Positions 1 through 7,473 of a DNA stretch of 13,375 nucleotides are shown one piece after another. The DNA lies in assembly GCA_041694275.1 (NCBI GenBank), contig JASMTQ010000048.1, forward strand, positions 1 to 13,375, read 5' to 3'. The first letter of the stretch is position 1, and each line of letters begins with the position of its first letter. The stretch is from M55B118 sp041694275 (lineage in GTDB: Bacteria > Bacillota_I > Bacilli_A > Izemoplasmatales > Izemoplasmataceae). The notes beneath the pieces were generated by a model. That model did not search any database. It was not told the DNA's origin and saw only the letters and a list, made by a program, of their open reading frames with translations. The translations under genes were made by a program, and so were the position numbers.

Positions 1-1
1 A

Positions 2-739
2 GCATTCTCCCAAGCTGATGTTGCAGAGATACTCGGTGTTTCCAGACAAAGCGTCAGTTTATGGGAAACCGATCAGGCCTCGCCATCGATTAATAACCTT
101 GTAGCATTGTCCAATCTTTTCGGTCTTTCTTTGGATGCTCTCATCAATGCTCGTTTTGACTCAGACTTGTCTTTTAGTGCTGAGCCATCTCCTAAATACG
201 CAGTCACCTATGAAGAAAACAGAAAAACCATCTACAGAAGAGACTATTTGTATATTAACGATTTAAAGGCGTTGATTGTTTTTGCTGTAAGTCTTTTCTT
301 TCTAATAGCTGCCTTAAGTCTTATTCTAAGTGCGCTTTTCCAAACACTGGAAGTCGCAAGACGCATGTTGATTGCTGGGAATCTGTCAATCATTGCCGCC
401 CTTCTTGTTTACCTTTTGTATCTATACATCAGTATAAAAAGACGCATTGGACGTGAACTGGAGCCAACCGTCGAATTGTATAAAGAAACCTTTCATTACA
501 CCGAAGGGACTTTGACGGTAAAAAACGATTATAAACATATCGATTATTACGTTGACAAGAAGGATTTTGCCATTTTGTATCTGGTTGATGGAAAGAGAAT
601 CTATCTTCCTAAAGATGAAATGCTTGGATTGAATGAATTTTTGAAAACGCGGATCACAAGAAGAACGAAAAGGGTACCTTTTTGGAAGTCTCTTAAAAAT
701 AGAAAAAAAATTACTGAAAAGGAAGGGGTGATTCAATGA
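2..739 (+). CDS. Membrane-anchored XRE-family regulator with YcxB-like C-terminus (5' truncated)
   Basis: The reading frame is open from base 2 and has no start codon in the window, so the gene begins upstream; the TTG at 107 lies inside the HTH and is not the start. Bases 2 to about 150 encode the end of an XRE/Cro helix-turn-helix, with the typical sequence S-Q-A-D-V-A-E-x-L-G-V-S-R-Q-S-V-S-x-W-E. Two hydrophobic segments follow at about 269-343 and 365-430. The soluble tail (about 455-660) ends in a pattern of strands plus an I-Y-L-P-K-D-E-M motif and a helix, as in YcxB-like domains. Family knowledge suggests DNA binding tethered to the membrane. The ligand and targets are unknown. The next gene starts inside its stop codon, so the two are probably translated together. 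Confidence 0.8.
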   Translation, partial: AFSQADVAEILGVSRQSVSLWETDQASPSINNLVALSNLFGLSLDALINARFDSDLSFSAEPSPKYAVTYEENRKTIYRRDYLYINDLKALIVFAVSLFFLIAALSLILSALFQTLEVARRMLIAGNLSIIAALLVYLLYLYISIKRRIGRELEPTVELYKETFHYTEGTLTVKNDYKHIDYYVDKKDFAILYLVDGKRIYLPKDEMLGLNEFLKTRITRRTKRVPFWKSLKNRKKITEKEGVIQ

Positions 740-969
740 AGAAACTATATTTTGGTTTCATGATGATGGTTTCGGGCTCGATCATTCTTGCCGGAGGTTT
801 GATTGGTGGTGGCCTTGTTGCGGGTGGTAGAAATGCGGCCGTCAACTATTTTTATGATATTTATGATTCAAGTACCGGCATGTTCTTTGTAATCATTGGA
901 ACATTGATCTTTTTAATCGGGTTGGCTTTGTCCATTCGCCATGCCTTTTTAGTAGATGACAGCCAGTAG
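736..969 (+). CDS. Small two-TM membrane protein, unknown function
   Basis: This 77-residue protein starts at an ATG that overlaps the TGA of the upstream regulator (ATGA), after a purine-rich ribosome site (GGAAGGGG, 7 nt spacing). It has two hydrophobic helices, about residues 5-30 (Gly-rich, with a G-G-L-I-G-G-G-L-V-A-G-G run) and 48-68, joined by a short polar loop rich in Tyr and Asp. The Gly-rich helix could favour tight helix packing. I do not recognise a family. Overlap with a membrane-bound XRE regulator suggests the two act together, for instance as regulator and membrane partner, but this is inference. It ends with TAG, and a terminator follows within 30 bases. Confidence 0.75.
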   Translation: MKKLYFGFMMMVSGSIILAGGLIGGGLVAGGRNAAVNYFYDIYDSSTGMFFVIIGTLIFLIGLALSIRHAFLVDDSQ

Positions 970-995
970 TGTTTGGACTGACACATAAACGCAGT

Positions 996-1035
996 AAAAA
1001 AGAACTTCAGCACTTAAATGTGAAGTTCTTTTTTT
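996..1035. terminator. Bidirectional intrinsic terminator
   Basis: A stem AGAACTTCA (1001-1009) pairs with TGAAGTTCT (1021-1029) around an 11-nt loop. It has A6 on its left and T7 on its right, so it can end transcription from both sides. It lies between the converging small membrane protein gene (ends 969) and the HD-GYP frame (ends 1074). Confidence 0.85.
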
Positions 1036-1073
1036 GCGTCTATTACAAATTACTTAATGAATATAAGAAAGTA

Positions 1074-1616
1074 TCAAGCCACGGTTGAAGCGCCTTCAGA
1101 CTTTTCTTCCATGACATCGTTCAAAAACACATCCACAACATCCGGCTCAAACTGTGTTCCTGAATGTTTCTTGAATTCATTCAAGGCTTCTTCGCGAGTA
1201 AGAGCGTTTCTGTAGGTTCTATCCTTGGTCATCGCGTCAAATGCGTCCGCGACCGCAATGATTCTCGCTTCAAAAGGAATCTCTTCTTTGCTTAGGCCCC
1301 TTGGATACCCTGAGCCGTCCCATTTCTCATGATGCGTATAAACGATGTTCGCAAGTTCAAGGTATTCGGGAACCGAAGCGAGAATCTTGTAGCCGGTCTC
1401 CGGATGCACTTTGATCTTGTGCCATTCGTGCTCTTCAAGGCGATCTGGCTTGTTGAGGATTTCTTCTGAAACGTTGATTTTCCCAATGTCATGAAGTTTT
1501 CCAGCCATTTCGGTTCTGGCGATGAATGCCTCATCGCGTCCCAGACGCTCTGCTATTTTTTTTTGATAGTGTGCTGACCCTGTTGGAATGCAGACTTTCT
1601 CTTTGGCTTTTTTCAA
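1074..1616 (-). pseudogene. HD-GYP domain, C-terminal part of a frameshifted signalling gene
   Basis: This frame holds an almost complete HD-GYP phosphodiesterase domain, the family that hydrolyses cyclic di-GMP. Visible motifs are H-D-I-G-K, a following H-P, and H-H-E-K-W-D-G-S-G-Y-P, all intact. It has no credible start of its own: the first possible codon is a TTG at 1616 with no ribosome site, and the first 20 residues of that frame do not look like the family. Homology starts exactly at the A9 run (1556-1564), where the upstream frame loses it. The first conserved His of the domain (LHS, residue 495 of the upstream frame) is left in the other piece. Removing one A would join both into a protein of about 665 residues. 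As written, the enzyme domain would not be made unless slippage restores the frame. Confidence 0.8.
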
Positions 1617-3072
1617 ACAGCGTAGACATCACGAGGTCAATGGTTTTCATGGTGATGCTCGATCCATCGTAAACCTTGTTGGTAGACATATCGGAAAGTG
1701 CTCGGTTAAGCGTTTCGCTGAGAGGCTCATCGGTTGTTGAAGTGCTAAGGCCACAACTGATGCCCAGGTCAAACCCAAAAGTGTCTATTTTTATGATTTT
1801 TCTTTTGATTTTACGGGTTAATTTCGCGGCTTCCTGGCGATTTGTGTTTAACATCACAAGCGCAAATTCATCACCGCCTATTCTGTAAACACTCAGATTG
1901 TCGTTTCCTTTTGAGAACCCAAAAAGCACATTGGCAATGGTCTTAAGAACCTGATTGCCTACATCGTAGCCGAATGTGTAGTTGATGACCTTGAAGGCGT
2001 TGACACCACACGCAGCGATCCTGATTGGTCTATTTTCTCCTGGCTTGTTTAAAAACAGAAATTCATCAAACGACGCTCTGTTAAGGGTGTTGGTCAAAAT
2101 ATCTTTTTGACGCAAACGTTCAATGTTTTCTTCTAAAGCCTGCTTTTCACTCAAATCTTCTATGATGCCGATGCCCCCGACAACCTGGTTATTGCCGTAT
2201 AGTGGAGAAAAACGGACTTTGGCAAGCAATCGCTTGTGAGAAAGCTCGGATTCGTAATGGTCCTCATAAGTGGTTACATGGCCATTCAGGGATTCTTTAA
2301 GTTTTTTTATGAGCGCTTTATCCTTGAGCTTTGTCATATCAAGCCCAATGAGATGCTCACGCTTTGTTTCAAGGATGTCTGCGAATGCCTGGTTGGCCAG
2401 TTCTATGACCCCTGAAGTGTTGTACTGAATAATGCCGAACTTACTGTTGGTCACAAGCGTACGGTAGCGTTCTTCACTCTTTTTAAGTCTGGTTTGATTG
2501 ATAAGTCGCTTTTGATTGTTGAGGTATAAGATCGCAAGCAGCATGAGTGCAATGGGAAACACTATGATAATGACGGGGGCGACTCTAAGAAAAATATCGA
2601 TGTTTTCAGGATAGGGAAAAGCCAAAATGGAAAGGATGACTGCGATATGAACAACCAGTCCGAAAAGGTAAAAAGAAAGATAATTGTTAAACGGAAGTTT
2701 TCCTAGTGCAACCTTTTTCCAAATCAGACCGATAAAAAAAGCGGACAAAAGCATCAAGACACCTGCATAAAGTCCGATTCCTCCGATAACAACACGGTAA
2801 ATAATCGCCATCACCAGGGCAATGGACGACGTGATCCAGGAAAAGAAAAGGGCGGAAAGCCCAATGATGACCGACCGTGTATCAAACATTGCGCCTGGCT
2901 CAAAAGTCCAGCCATTCATCATAATCAGAATGGTTACACCGCCGATAACGACACCATTCAGAATCTTAACGTACACTTGTCTTTTTTCGATGGTCTTATT
3001 GAATAGGTTAATGATACTGACCAGTCCGAATAGTAAAACGATGTTAAGCATTATGTCACTGAATAATTCCAT
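1531..3072 (-). CDS. LytS-type 5TM / PAS / degenerate GGDEF sensor protein (frameshifted before HD-GYP)
   Basis: The start ATG at 3072 follows a good ribosome site (GAGGTGAT, 4 nt spacing). Residues 1-120 match the 5TM receptor of LytS (5TM-5TMR_LYT), including F-D-T-R-S-V-I-I-G-L-S and Y-A-G-V-L. More TM segments run to about 185, a PAS domain spans about 198-310, and a GGDEF domain about 320-475. The GGDEF motif itself is present (399-403). However, the metal-binding Asp before the F-K pair (near 356-361) is Gly, the substrate Asp after I-N is Tyr, and GD is GN. Cyclase activity is therefore doubtful and a regulatory or GTP-sensing role is more likely. The C-terminus from residue 506 is out-of-frame translation of the HD-GYP region. 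Intact, this would be a membrane sensor controlling cyclic-di-GMP breakdown. Confidence 0.85.
   Translation of the reverse strand: MELFSDIMLNIVLLFGLVSIINLFNKTIEKRQVYVKILNGVVIGGVTILIMMNGWTFEPGAMFDTRSVIIGLSALFFSWITSSIALVMAIIYRVVIGGIGLYAGVLMLLSAFFIGLIWKKVALGKLPFNNYLSFYLFGLVVHIAVILSILAFPYPENIDIFLRVAPVIIIVFPIALMLLAILYLNNQKRLINQTRLKKSEERYRTLVTNSKFGIIQYNTSGVIELANQAFADILETKREHLIGLDMTKLKDKALIKKLKESLNGHVTTYEDHYESELSHKRLLAKVRFSPLYGNNQVVGGIGIIEDLSEKQALEENIERLRQKDILTNTLNRASFDEFLFLNKPGENRPIRIAACGVNAFKVINYTFGYDVGNQVLKTIANVLFGFSKGNDNLSVYRIGGDEFALVMLNTNRQEAAKLTRKIKRKIIKIDTFGFDLGISCGLSTSTTDEPLSETLNRALSDMSTNKVYDGSSITMKTIDLVMSTLFEKSQRESLHSNRVSTLSKKNSRASGTR
1556..1564 (-). repeat. A9 homopolymer at the frameshift
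   Basis: On the coding (minus) strand nine A's follow TC and precede TAGCAG. With nine A's the frame reads S-K-K-N-S-R. With eight it reads S-K-K-I-A-E-R-L-G, which continues the HD-GYP homology. The run is the only place where the two frames need joining. Confidence 0.9.
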
Positions 3073-3117
3073 GCGATCACCTCGTATGGTTCAAATCGTC
3101 TCATCCTTTAAATTAGG

Positions 3118-3134
3118 TTTGTAACAATTACAAA
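3118..3134. promoter_or_regulatory. Inverted repeat in leader of the sensor gene
   Basis: A 7-bp perfect inverted repeat with a 3-nt centre (TTTGTAA-CAA-TTACAAA) lies just downstream of the predicted minus-strand transcription start and about 46 bases before the ATG at 3072. Its position suits an operator. A chance AT-rich palindrome is also possible, and no regulator can be assigned. Confidence 0.4.
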
Positions 3135-3148
3135 GTAATGATACCTTG

Positions 3149-3178
3149 ATTGTACCATATCTACATACTGACAATAAA
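3149..3178 (-). promoter_or_regulatory. Predicted promoter of the 5TM/GGDEF/HD-GYP gene
   Basis: The minus strand carries an extended -10 (TGGTACAAT, hexamer at 3149-3154). The -35 is weak: TTTATT at 3173-3178 with an 18-nt spacer. Transcription would start near 3142, giving a leader of about 70 nt. Confidence 0.5.
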
Positions 3179-3237
3179 GAAAAAGGAGACCAATCGGTTG
3201 AGACAGGGTTAAATTTTATTTCTTTAAAGCAGGGCCA

Positions 3238-3266
3238 TTGACAAAAAACATTGTTCGATATAGAAT
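3238..3266 (+). promoter_or_regulatory. Sigma-A-type promoter of the marR-ABC operon
   Basis: TTGACA (3238-3243) is followed after exactly 17 nt by TAGAAT (3261-3266), a near-consensus vegetative promoter. Transcription would start near 3273, inside the palindrome at 3265-3284, so a repressor bound there would block initiation. Confidence 0.85.
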
Positions 3267-3284
3267 TGTTTTATATAAAACAAT
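3265..3284. promoter_or_regulatory. Perfect 20-bp palindrome, likely MarR operator
   Basis: ATTGTTTTATATAAAACAAT reads the same on both strands. It overlaps the last two bases of the -10 box and the start site, 20 bases before the marR start codon. A further half-site (ATTGTT) occurs at 3250-3255 inside the promoter spacer. MarR dimers typically bind AT-rich palindromes of this size in their own promoters, so autorepression is the simplest reading. Confidence 0.8.
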
Positions 3285-3304
3285 CAAAGAATCTAGGTGA
3301 GTCA

Positions 3305-3775
3305 ATGAGTGAAAAGAAAATAGGTGCTGAATTCAAGGCACTTGGGAATATCATGAAACGGTATTTTGAAAGTGCGAGTTCACTCAAGTATGCAAAAAGC
3401 ATTACAGGAGAGAACACCTTTATATTGAGTTATCTTGCAAAGAACGAAGAAGAGGCCATCTATCAAAAGGATATTGAAAAACGATTCTCCATCACGCGAT
3501 CAACCACTTCGAACGTGCTTTCGCTCATGGAGAAAAAAGCGCTTATCAAAAGAATGCCGGTTGAAAATGACAAGCGTTTGAAACAAATCGTACTTACAAA
3601 AGAGGCGAAACAGCTTCACGCGGATATCGTCAAGGAAATCGAGCATTTTGAAACCACGATGCGCAAAGGCTTTTCCGATGATGAAATCGACCAATTGCTC
3701 GAGTACATTAAACGCGTCAAGGAAAACCTTGAAAGCGCACAAAAAGACATCGAAGGAGACAAAACCAATGTTTAA
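3305..3775 (+). CDS. MarR-family transcriptional regulator of the ABC exporter operon
   Basis: The chosen start ATG (3305) has a ribosome site AGGTGA 4 nt upstream. An earlier in-frame TTG at 3251 would lie in the promoter and is rejected. The 156-residue product has the MarR layout: a dimerisation helix at the N-terminus, a winged HTH around residues 52-100 (Y-Q-K-D-I-E-K-R-F-x-I-T-R-S-T-T-S-N-V-L), a wing with D-K-R-L-K-Q-I-V-L-T, and long C-terminal helices. Its last 8 bases overlap the start of the first ABC gene. It probably represses its own promoter through the palindrome at 3265-3284 and is released by a compound that the exporter removes. The ligand is unknown. Confidence 0.92.
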   Translation: MSEKKIGAEFKALGNIMKRYFESASSLKYAKSITGENTFILSYLAKNEEEAIYQKDIEKRFSITRSTTSNVLSLMEKKALIKRMPVENDKRLKQIVLTKEAKQLHADIVKEIEHFETTMRKGFSDDEIDQLLEYIKRVKENLESAQKDIEGDKTNV

Positions 3776-5540
3776 AACACTATCGAAATCCATCCGTGAA
3801 TACAAAAAGGAAACTCTGTTATCGCCGTTCTTCGTAACCCTTGAAGTGCTTTGCGAAATTCTTATTCCGCTCATCATGGCCATACTCATTGATGAAATCC
3901 TCGCCAATGACATCACGAATCTCCTGCTTCTTGGCAGTGTGCTTTTAGGCCTTGCGATGCTTGGACTCTATTTTGGGTATTTAAGCGGAAAATACAGTGC
4001 GGTGGCCGCATCGGGCTTTGCGAAAAACATCAGAAAAGATATTTTTTACAACGTCCAGACCCTTTCGTTTTCAAACATAGACCGCTATTCACATACAGCG
4101 CTTGTCACAAGAATGACTACGGACACAACCAACGTACAAAACGCATACGGCATGCTAATAAGAATAGCCATGAGGGTACCGCTCATGCTGATTTTTTCAA
4201 TCATCATGGCATTTTCGATCAACGTGGAACTCAGCTGGATTTTTCTTTTGGCCCTGCCAGTACTCGGCCTTGGCCTTTTCGTGATATTCAAGACCGCAAT
4301 TCCGATATTCAGACGCGTCTTTGACAAATACGACACCTTGAATGGGTATGTTCAGGAAAACATCAAAGGCATCCGCGTGGTCAAGACATTCGTCAAAGAG
4401 GACTACGAAAAAGAACGCTTCAAGAAAAATAGTGAAGACATCCGTGACGACTTTGTGAAAGGCGAACGCCTCGTCGCCCTGAACCAGCCCGTATTCCAGT
4501 TCGCCCTCTACGCAGTCATGACCGCCGTATCCGTGTATGGCGCCTACATCGTCGTCTCCACGTTTGGCGGATACGACGCACTTGGAAACCCTGTATGGGG
4601 AGAACTTTCAACTGGGAACCTTTCAAGTCTTATCATTTACGGCATGCAGATTCTTGCCAGCCTCATGATGCTTGCGATGATTTTCGTGATGTTCACCATA
4701 TCCAGTGCGTCCGCCAAAAGAATCGCGGCCGTACTGGATGAAAGAAGCGATCTGAAAAACCCTGAAAACCCAATCGAAACCGTGGAAAACGGATCAATCA
4801 GATTTGAAGACGTCTATTTCAAATACAAAAGCGATGCCGAGGCGAATGTTCTCGAAAACATCAATCTTGATATTCCAAGTGGCTCCACTGTGGGCATCAT
4901 CGGTGGAACCGGGGTAGGAAAATCAAGTCTCATCAACCTCATTAGCCGTTTTTATGATGTCAGTGATGGCTCTCTTGAAGTCGGTGGACACAATGTGAAA
5001 AACTATGACCTTGACGTCCTGAGAAAAGAAGTTGCCGTGGTTCTTCAAAACAATGTGCTTTTTACTGGCACCATTGCGGAAAATATCCGCTGGGGCGATG
5101 AATCCGCCTCAGAGGAAGCCGTCAGAAATGTTGCAAAGATTGCAAGCGCCCACGACTTCATCGAAGAATTTCAAAATGGGTATGACAATAAAATAGAACA
5201 GGGTGGCTCCAATGTATCTGGCGGGCAGAAACAGCGTATCTGCATCGCCCGCGCCCTTCTTAAGAATCCCAAGGTTCTCATCATGGATGATTCGACAAGC
5301 GCAGTCGACACAAAGACGGAAGCCAAAATAAGAAACGCCCTGCGTGAAGATCTCCCATCAATGACCAAAATCATCATTTCACAAAGAATCTCATCCGTTG
5401 AAGACGCCGATCAGATTCTTGTGATGGACCAGGGCAGAATCGTTGCAAAAGGCACCCATGAAGAACTGCTTGAATCAAGTGACATATACAAAGAAACCTA
5501 CACCATGCAACAAACGAAGGAAGGTGGGGCCAATGACTAA
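3768..5540 (+). CDS. ABC exporter half, degenerate-site subunit (BmrC/TM287-like)
   Basis: The start ATG at 3768 follows GAAGGAGA and overlaps the end of marR by 8 nt; the longer frame from 3648 lies inside marR and is rejected. The 590-residue protein has six TM helices (about 1-320) fused to an ATPase domain. Walker A is G-G-T-G-V-G-K-S (379-386) and the signature is V-S-G-G-Q (483-487), both canonical. The residue after the Walker B Asp is Asp508 instead of catalytic Glu, and the H-loop His is Gln539. These are the known hallmarks of the non-hydrolysing site in heterodimeric exporters such as BmrCD, LmrCD and TM287/288. It would pair with the next gene product in the membrane to expel drugs or lipophilic compounds. 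Confidence 0.93.
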   Translation: MFKTLSKSIREYKKETLLSPFFVTLEVLCEILIPLIMAILIDEILANDITNLLLLGSVLLGLAMLGLYFGYLSGKYSAVAASGFAKNIRKDIFYNVQTLSFSNIDRYSHTALVTRMTTDTTNVQNAYGMLIRIAMRVPLMLIFSIIMAFSINVELSWIFLLALPVLGLGLFVIFKTAIPIFRRVFDKYDTLNGYVQENIKGIRVVKTFVKEDYEKERFKKNSEDIRDDFVKGERLVALNQPVFQFALYAVMTAVSVYGAYIVVSTFGGYDALGNPVWGELSTGNLSSLIIYGMQILASLMMLAMIFVMFTISSASAKRIAAVLDERSDLKNPENPIETVENGSIRFEDVYFKYKSDAEANVLENINLDIPSGSTVGIIGGTGVGKSSLINLISRFYDVSDGSLEVGGHNVKNYDLDVLRKEVAVVLQNNVLFTGTIAENIRWGDESASEEAVRNVAKIASAHDFIEEFQNGYDNKIEQGGSNVSGGQKQRICIARALLKNPKVLIMDDSTSAVDTKTEAKIRNALREDLPSMTKIIISQRISSVEDADQILVMDQGRIVAKGTHEELLESSDIYKETYTMQQTKEGGAND

Positions 5541-7425
5541 GAAAGAGACCCTCATGCGCCTCATCAAAGGCCTTTTTAAGACAAATAAAAAAGCGATGAT
5601 CATCGTATTCATCTCACTTATATTCTCTTCAGCGGGCATTATGTCGATTTCGGTGTTCATCCAGCTTATCATCGATGAAGCGATCATGCCCGCACTTACG
5701 GATGGATGGAGCGAAGTGTCGAGCACGCTCTTCACGATTCTTACCTTCATGGTTATTCTTTATACCCTATCTGTAATTGGAACGCTTATCTATACTCAGA
5801 TCATGGCAAAAATAGGGCAGCACTACCTTGATGACATCCGCAAGGAAATGTTTGAAAAAATGGAATCACTGCCTATTGGCTACTTTGATCAACGGTCTCA
5901 CGGAGACATCATGTCATACTACACCAATGACGTGGATACCTTGAGACAATTCATCACCCAAAGCCTCATTCAGTTTTCGATGACGCTTCTTACACTTATC
6001 TTCGTCATCGGCGTGATGCTTTATTACAGTTTCTTTTTGACCCTTTTCGTAGCCATTGGCGCATTTACCATGTTCAAGGTGACTGCGCGTATCGGGGGCA
6101 AAGCCTCTAAATCGTTCAAAGACCAGCAGTATTCAATCGGACGTCTTGAAGGCTACGTTGAAGAAATGATGTATGGTCAGCGAGTGGTCAAGTCGTTTGT
6201 CCGTGAAGAATACGCCAAAAAGGATTTTGACAAGGAAAACGACCGTTGGTTCGAGGACTCCAAACGTGCGCGGCATTTCAGCAACATCCTCATGCCCATC
6301 CTTCACAACATCGGAAACCTCATGTATGTACTACTGGCGGTTCTTGGCAGCGTTCTAATTTATTACGGTGTCACCAACATCGGGTTCAGCGGAATCTATC
6401 CGTTCTCGATTGCAAGGGTCGGGATTGTCGTATCGTTTTTATCCCTTTCCCGTCAGTTTTCTCAAAACATTCGCATGATCAGCCAGCAGGCCCCGATGGT
6501 TGGCATGGCCCTTGGCGGTGCCTCGCGTGTCTTTGAATTCCTGGCATTGGAAGAAGAACACGATTCAGGCTACGTCAAACTCGTCAACTGCACAGAGAAA
6601 GAAGACGGCACCATCGTGGAATCAGACGCCGTCACAAACGAATGGGCATGGCGCCATCCGCATAGTGATGGGTCCGTGACGTATACGAAACTAAGAGGCG
6701 ACATCGTGCTTGAAAACGTCGATTTCGAATATGTGGAAGGTACACCGGTTCTAAAGGACATCTCCATTTACGCAAGACCCGGTGAAACCATCGCCCTGGT
6801 CGGTGAGACAGGGGCTGGAAAAACCACCATCACCAATCTCATCAACCGGTTTTACGAAATTCAAAAAGGCAAGATTCGCTATGACGGCATCAATATCAGG
6901 AAAATAAGAAAGCCGGATCTGAGAAAATCTCTTGGCATCGTGCTTCAGGATACCAACCTCTTCAGCGGTACCGTCCGCGACAACATTCGCTACGCCCGCA
7001 TGGACGCAAGTGAAGAAGACGTCATAGAAGCGGCCAAGACCGCCAATGCCTACGAATTCATCAAACACCTTCCAAAAGGGTTTGACACTGTGCTTTCGGC
7101 CAACGGAGAGAACCTGAGTCAGGGTCAAAGACAGCTTATCTCGATTGCACGTGCTGCATGTGCGAACACGCCTGTGCTCATTTTGGATGAAGCGACCTCG
7201 TCGATTGACACCAGGACCGAAGCGCTTGTACAAAAAGGCATGAACCAACTTATGGAAGGGCGTACGGTCTTCGTCATCGCCCACAGGCTCTCAACCGTTA
7301 GGAACTCTGATGCGATCATGGTCATGGATCATGGAGAAATCATAGAACGAGGCGATCACGATTCCCTCATTGAACAAAAAGGGGTCTATTATCAACTTTA
7401 TACAGGCGCCCTTGAAATGGAATAG
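5533..7425 (+). CDS. ABC exporter half, catalytic-site subunit (BmrD/TM288-like)
   Basis: The start ATG at 5533 follows AGGTGGGG and overlaps the first ABC gene by 8 nt, which favours equal synthesis. The 630-residue product has six TM helices, then an insertion of about 50 residues (about 337-392) with a W-A-W-R-H-P motif, then the ATPase domain. Walker A is G-E-T-G-A-G-K-T (424-431), catalytic Glu553 follows the Walker B Asp, and the H-loop His584 is present. Its signature is altered to L-S-Q-G-Q (528-532). In the dimer this degenerate signature faces the degenerate Walker site of the partner, while its own intact Walker site faces the partner's V-S-G-G-Q. One ATP site should therefore hydrolyse. 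The gene ends with TAG just before a terminator. Confidence 0.93.
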   Translation: MTKKETLMRLIKGLFKTNKKAMIIVFISLIFSSAGIMSISVFIQLIIDEAIMPALTDGWSEVSSTLFTILTFMVILYTLSVIGTLIYTQIMAKIGQHYLDDIRKEMFEKMESLPIGYFDQRSHGDIMSYYTNDVDTLRQFITQSLIQFSMTLLTLIFVIGVMLYYSFFLTLFVAIGAFTMFKVTARIGGKASKSFKDQQYSIGRLEGYVEEMMYGQRVVKSFVREEYAKKDFDKENDRWFEDSKRARHFSNILMPILHNIGNLMYVLLAVLGSVLIYYGVTNIGFSGIYPFSIARVGIVVSFLSLSRQFSQNIRMISQQAPMVGMALGGASRVFEFLALEEEHDSGYVKLVNCTEKEDGTIVESDAVTNEWAWRHPHSDGSVTYTKLRGDIVLENVDFEYVEGTPVLKDISIYARPGETIALVGETGAGKTTITNLINRFYEIQKGKIRYDGINIRKIRKPDLRKSLGIVLQDTNLFSGTVRDNIRYARMDASEEDVIEAAKTANAYEFIKHLPKGFDTVLSANGENLSQGQRQLISIARAACANTPVLILDEATSSIDTRTEALVQKGMNQLMEGRTVFVIAHRLSTVRNSDAIMVMDHGEIIERGDHDSLIEQKGVYYQLYTGALEME

Positions 7426-7431
7426 ACGTTC

Positions 7432-7470
7432 AAAAAAACGAGATCTCGCTTTCAACGAGGTCTCGTTTGT
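7432..7470. terminator. Bidirectional intrinsic terminator between converging operons
   Basis: AAACGAGATCTCG (7436-7448) pairs with CGAGGTCTCGTTT (7456-7468) through 13 pairs, one of them G-T, around a 7-nt loop. A7 stands at the left and a short T stretch at the right. It follows the ABC operon (ends 7425) and also ends the minus-strand heme-protein gene (ends 7474). Confidence 0.85.
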
Positions 7471-7473
7471 AAT

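Noticed and set aside
1074..1616. HD-GYP piece as an independent short gene
   Set aside because: Its only start is a TTG without ribosome site, and its first 20 residues are out-of-frame translation of the upstream protein's C-terminus.
3648..3767. N-terminal extension of the first ABC protein
   Set aside because: It lies inside marR in another frame; the ATG at 3768 has a strong ribosome site and the expected protein start.
5443..5532. N-terminal extension of the second ABC protein
   Set aside because: It is a shadow of the first ABC gene; the ATG at 5533 has a ribosome site and a normal N-terminus.
6751..7284. Long antisense frame (177 aa) under the second ABC gene
   Set aside because: It covers the conserved ATPase motifs in the opposite strand, has no ribosome site and no recognisable family.
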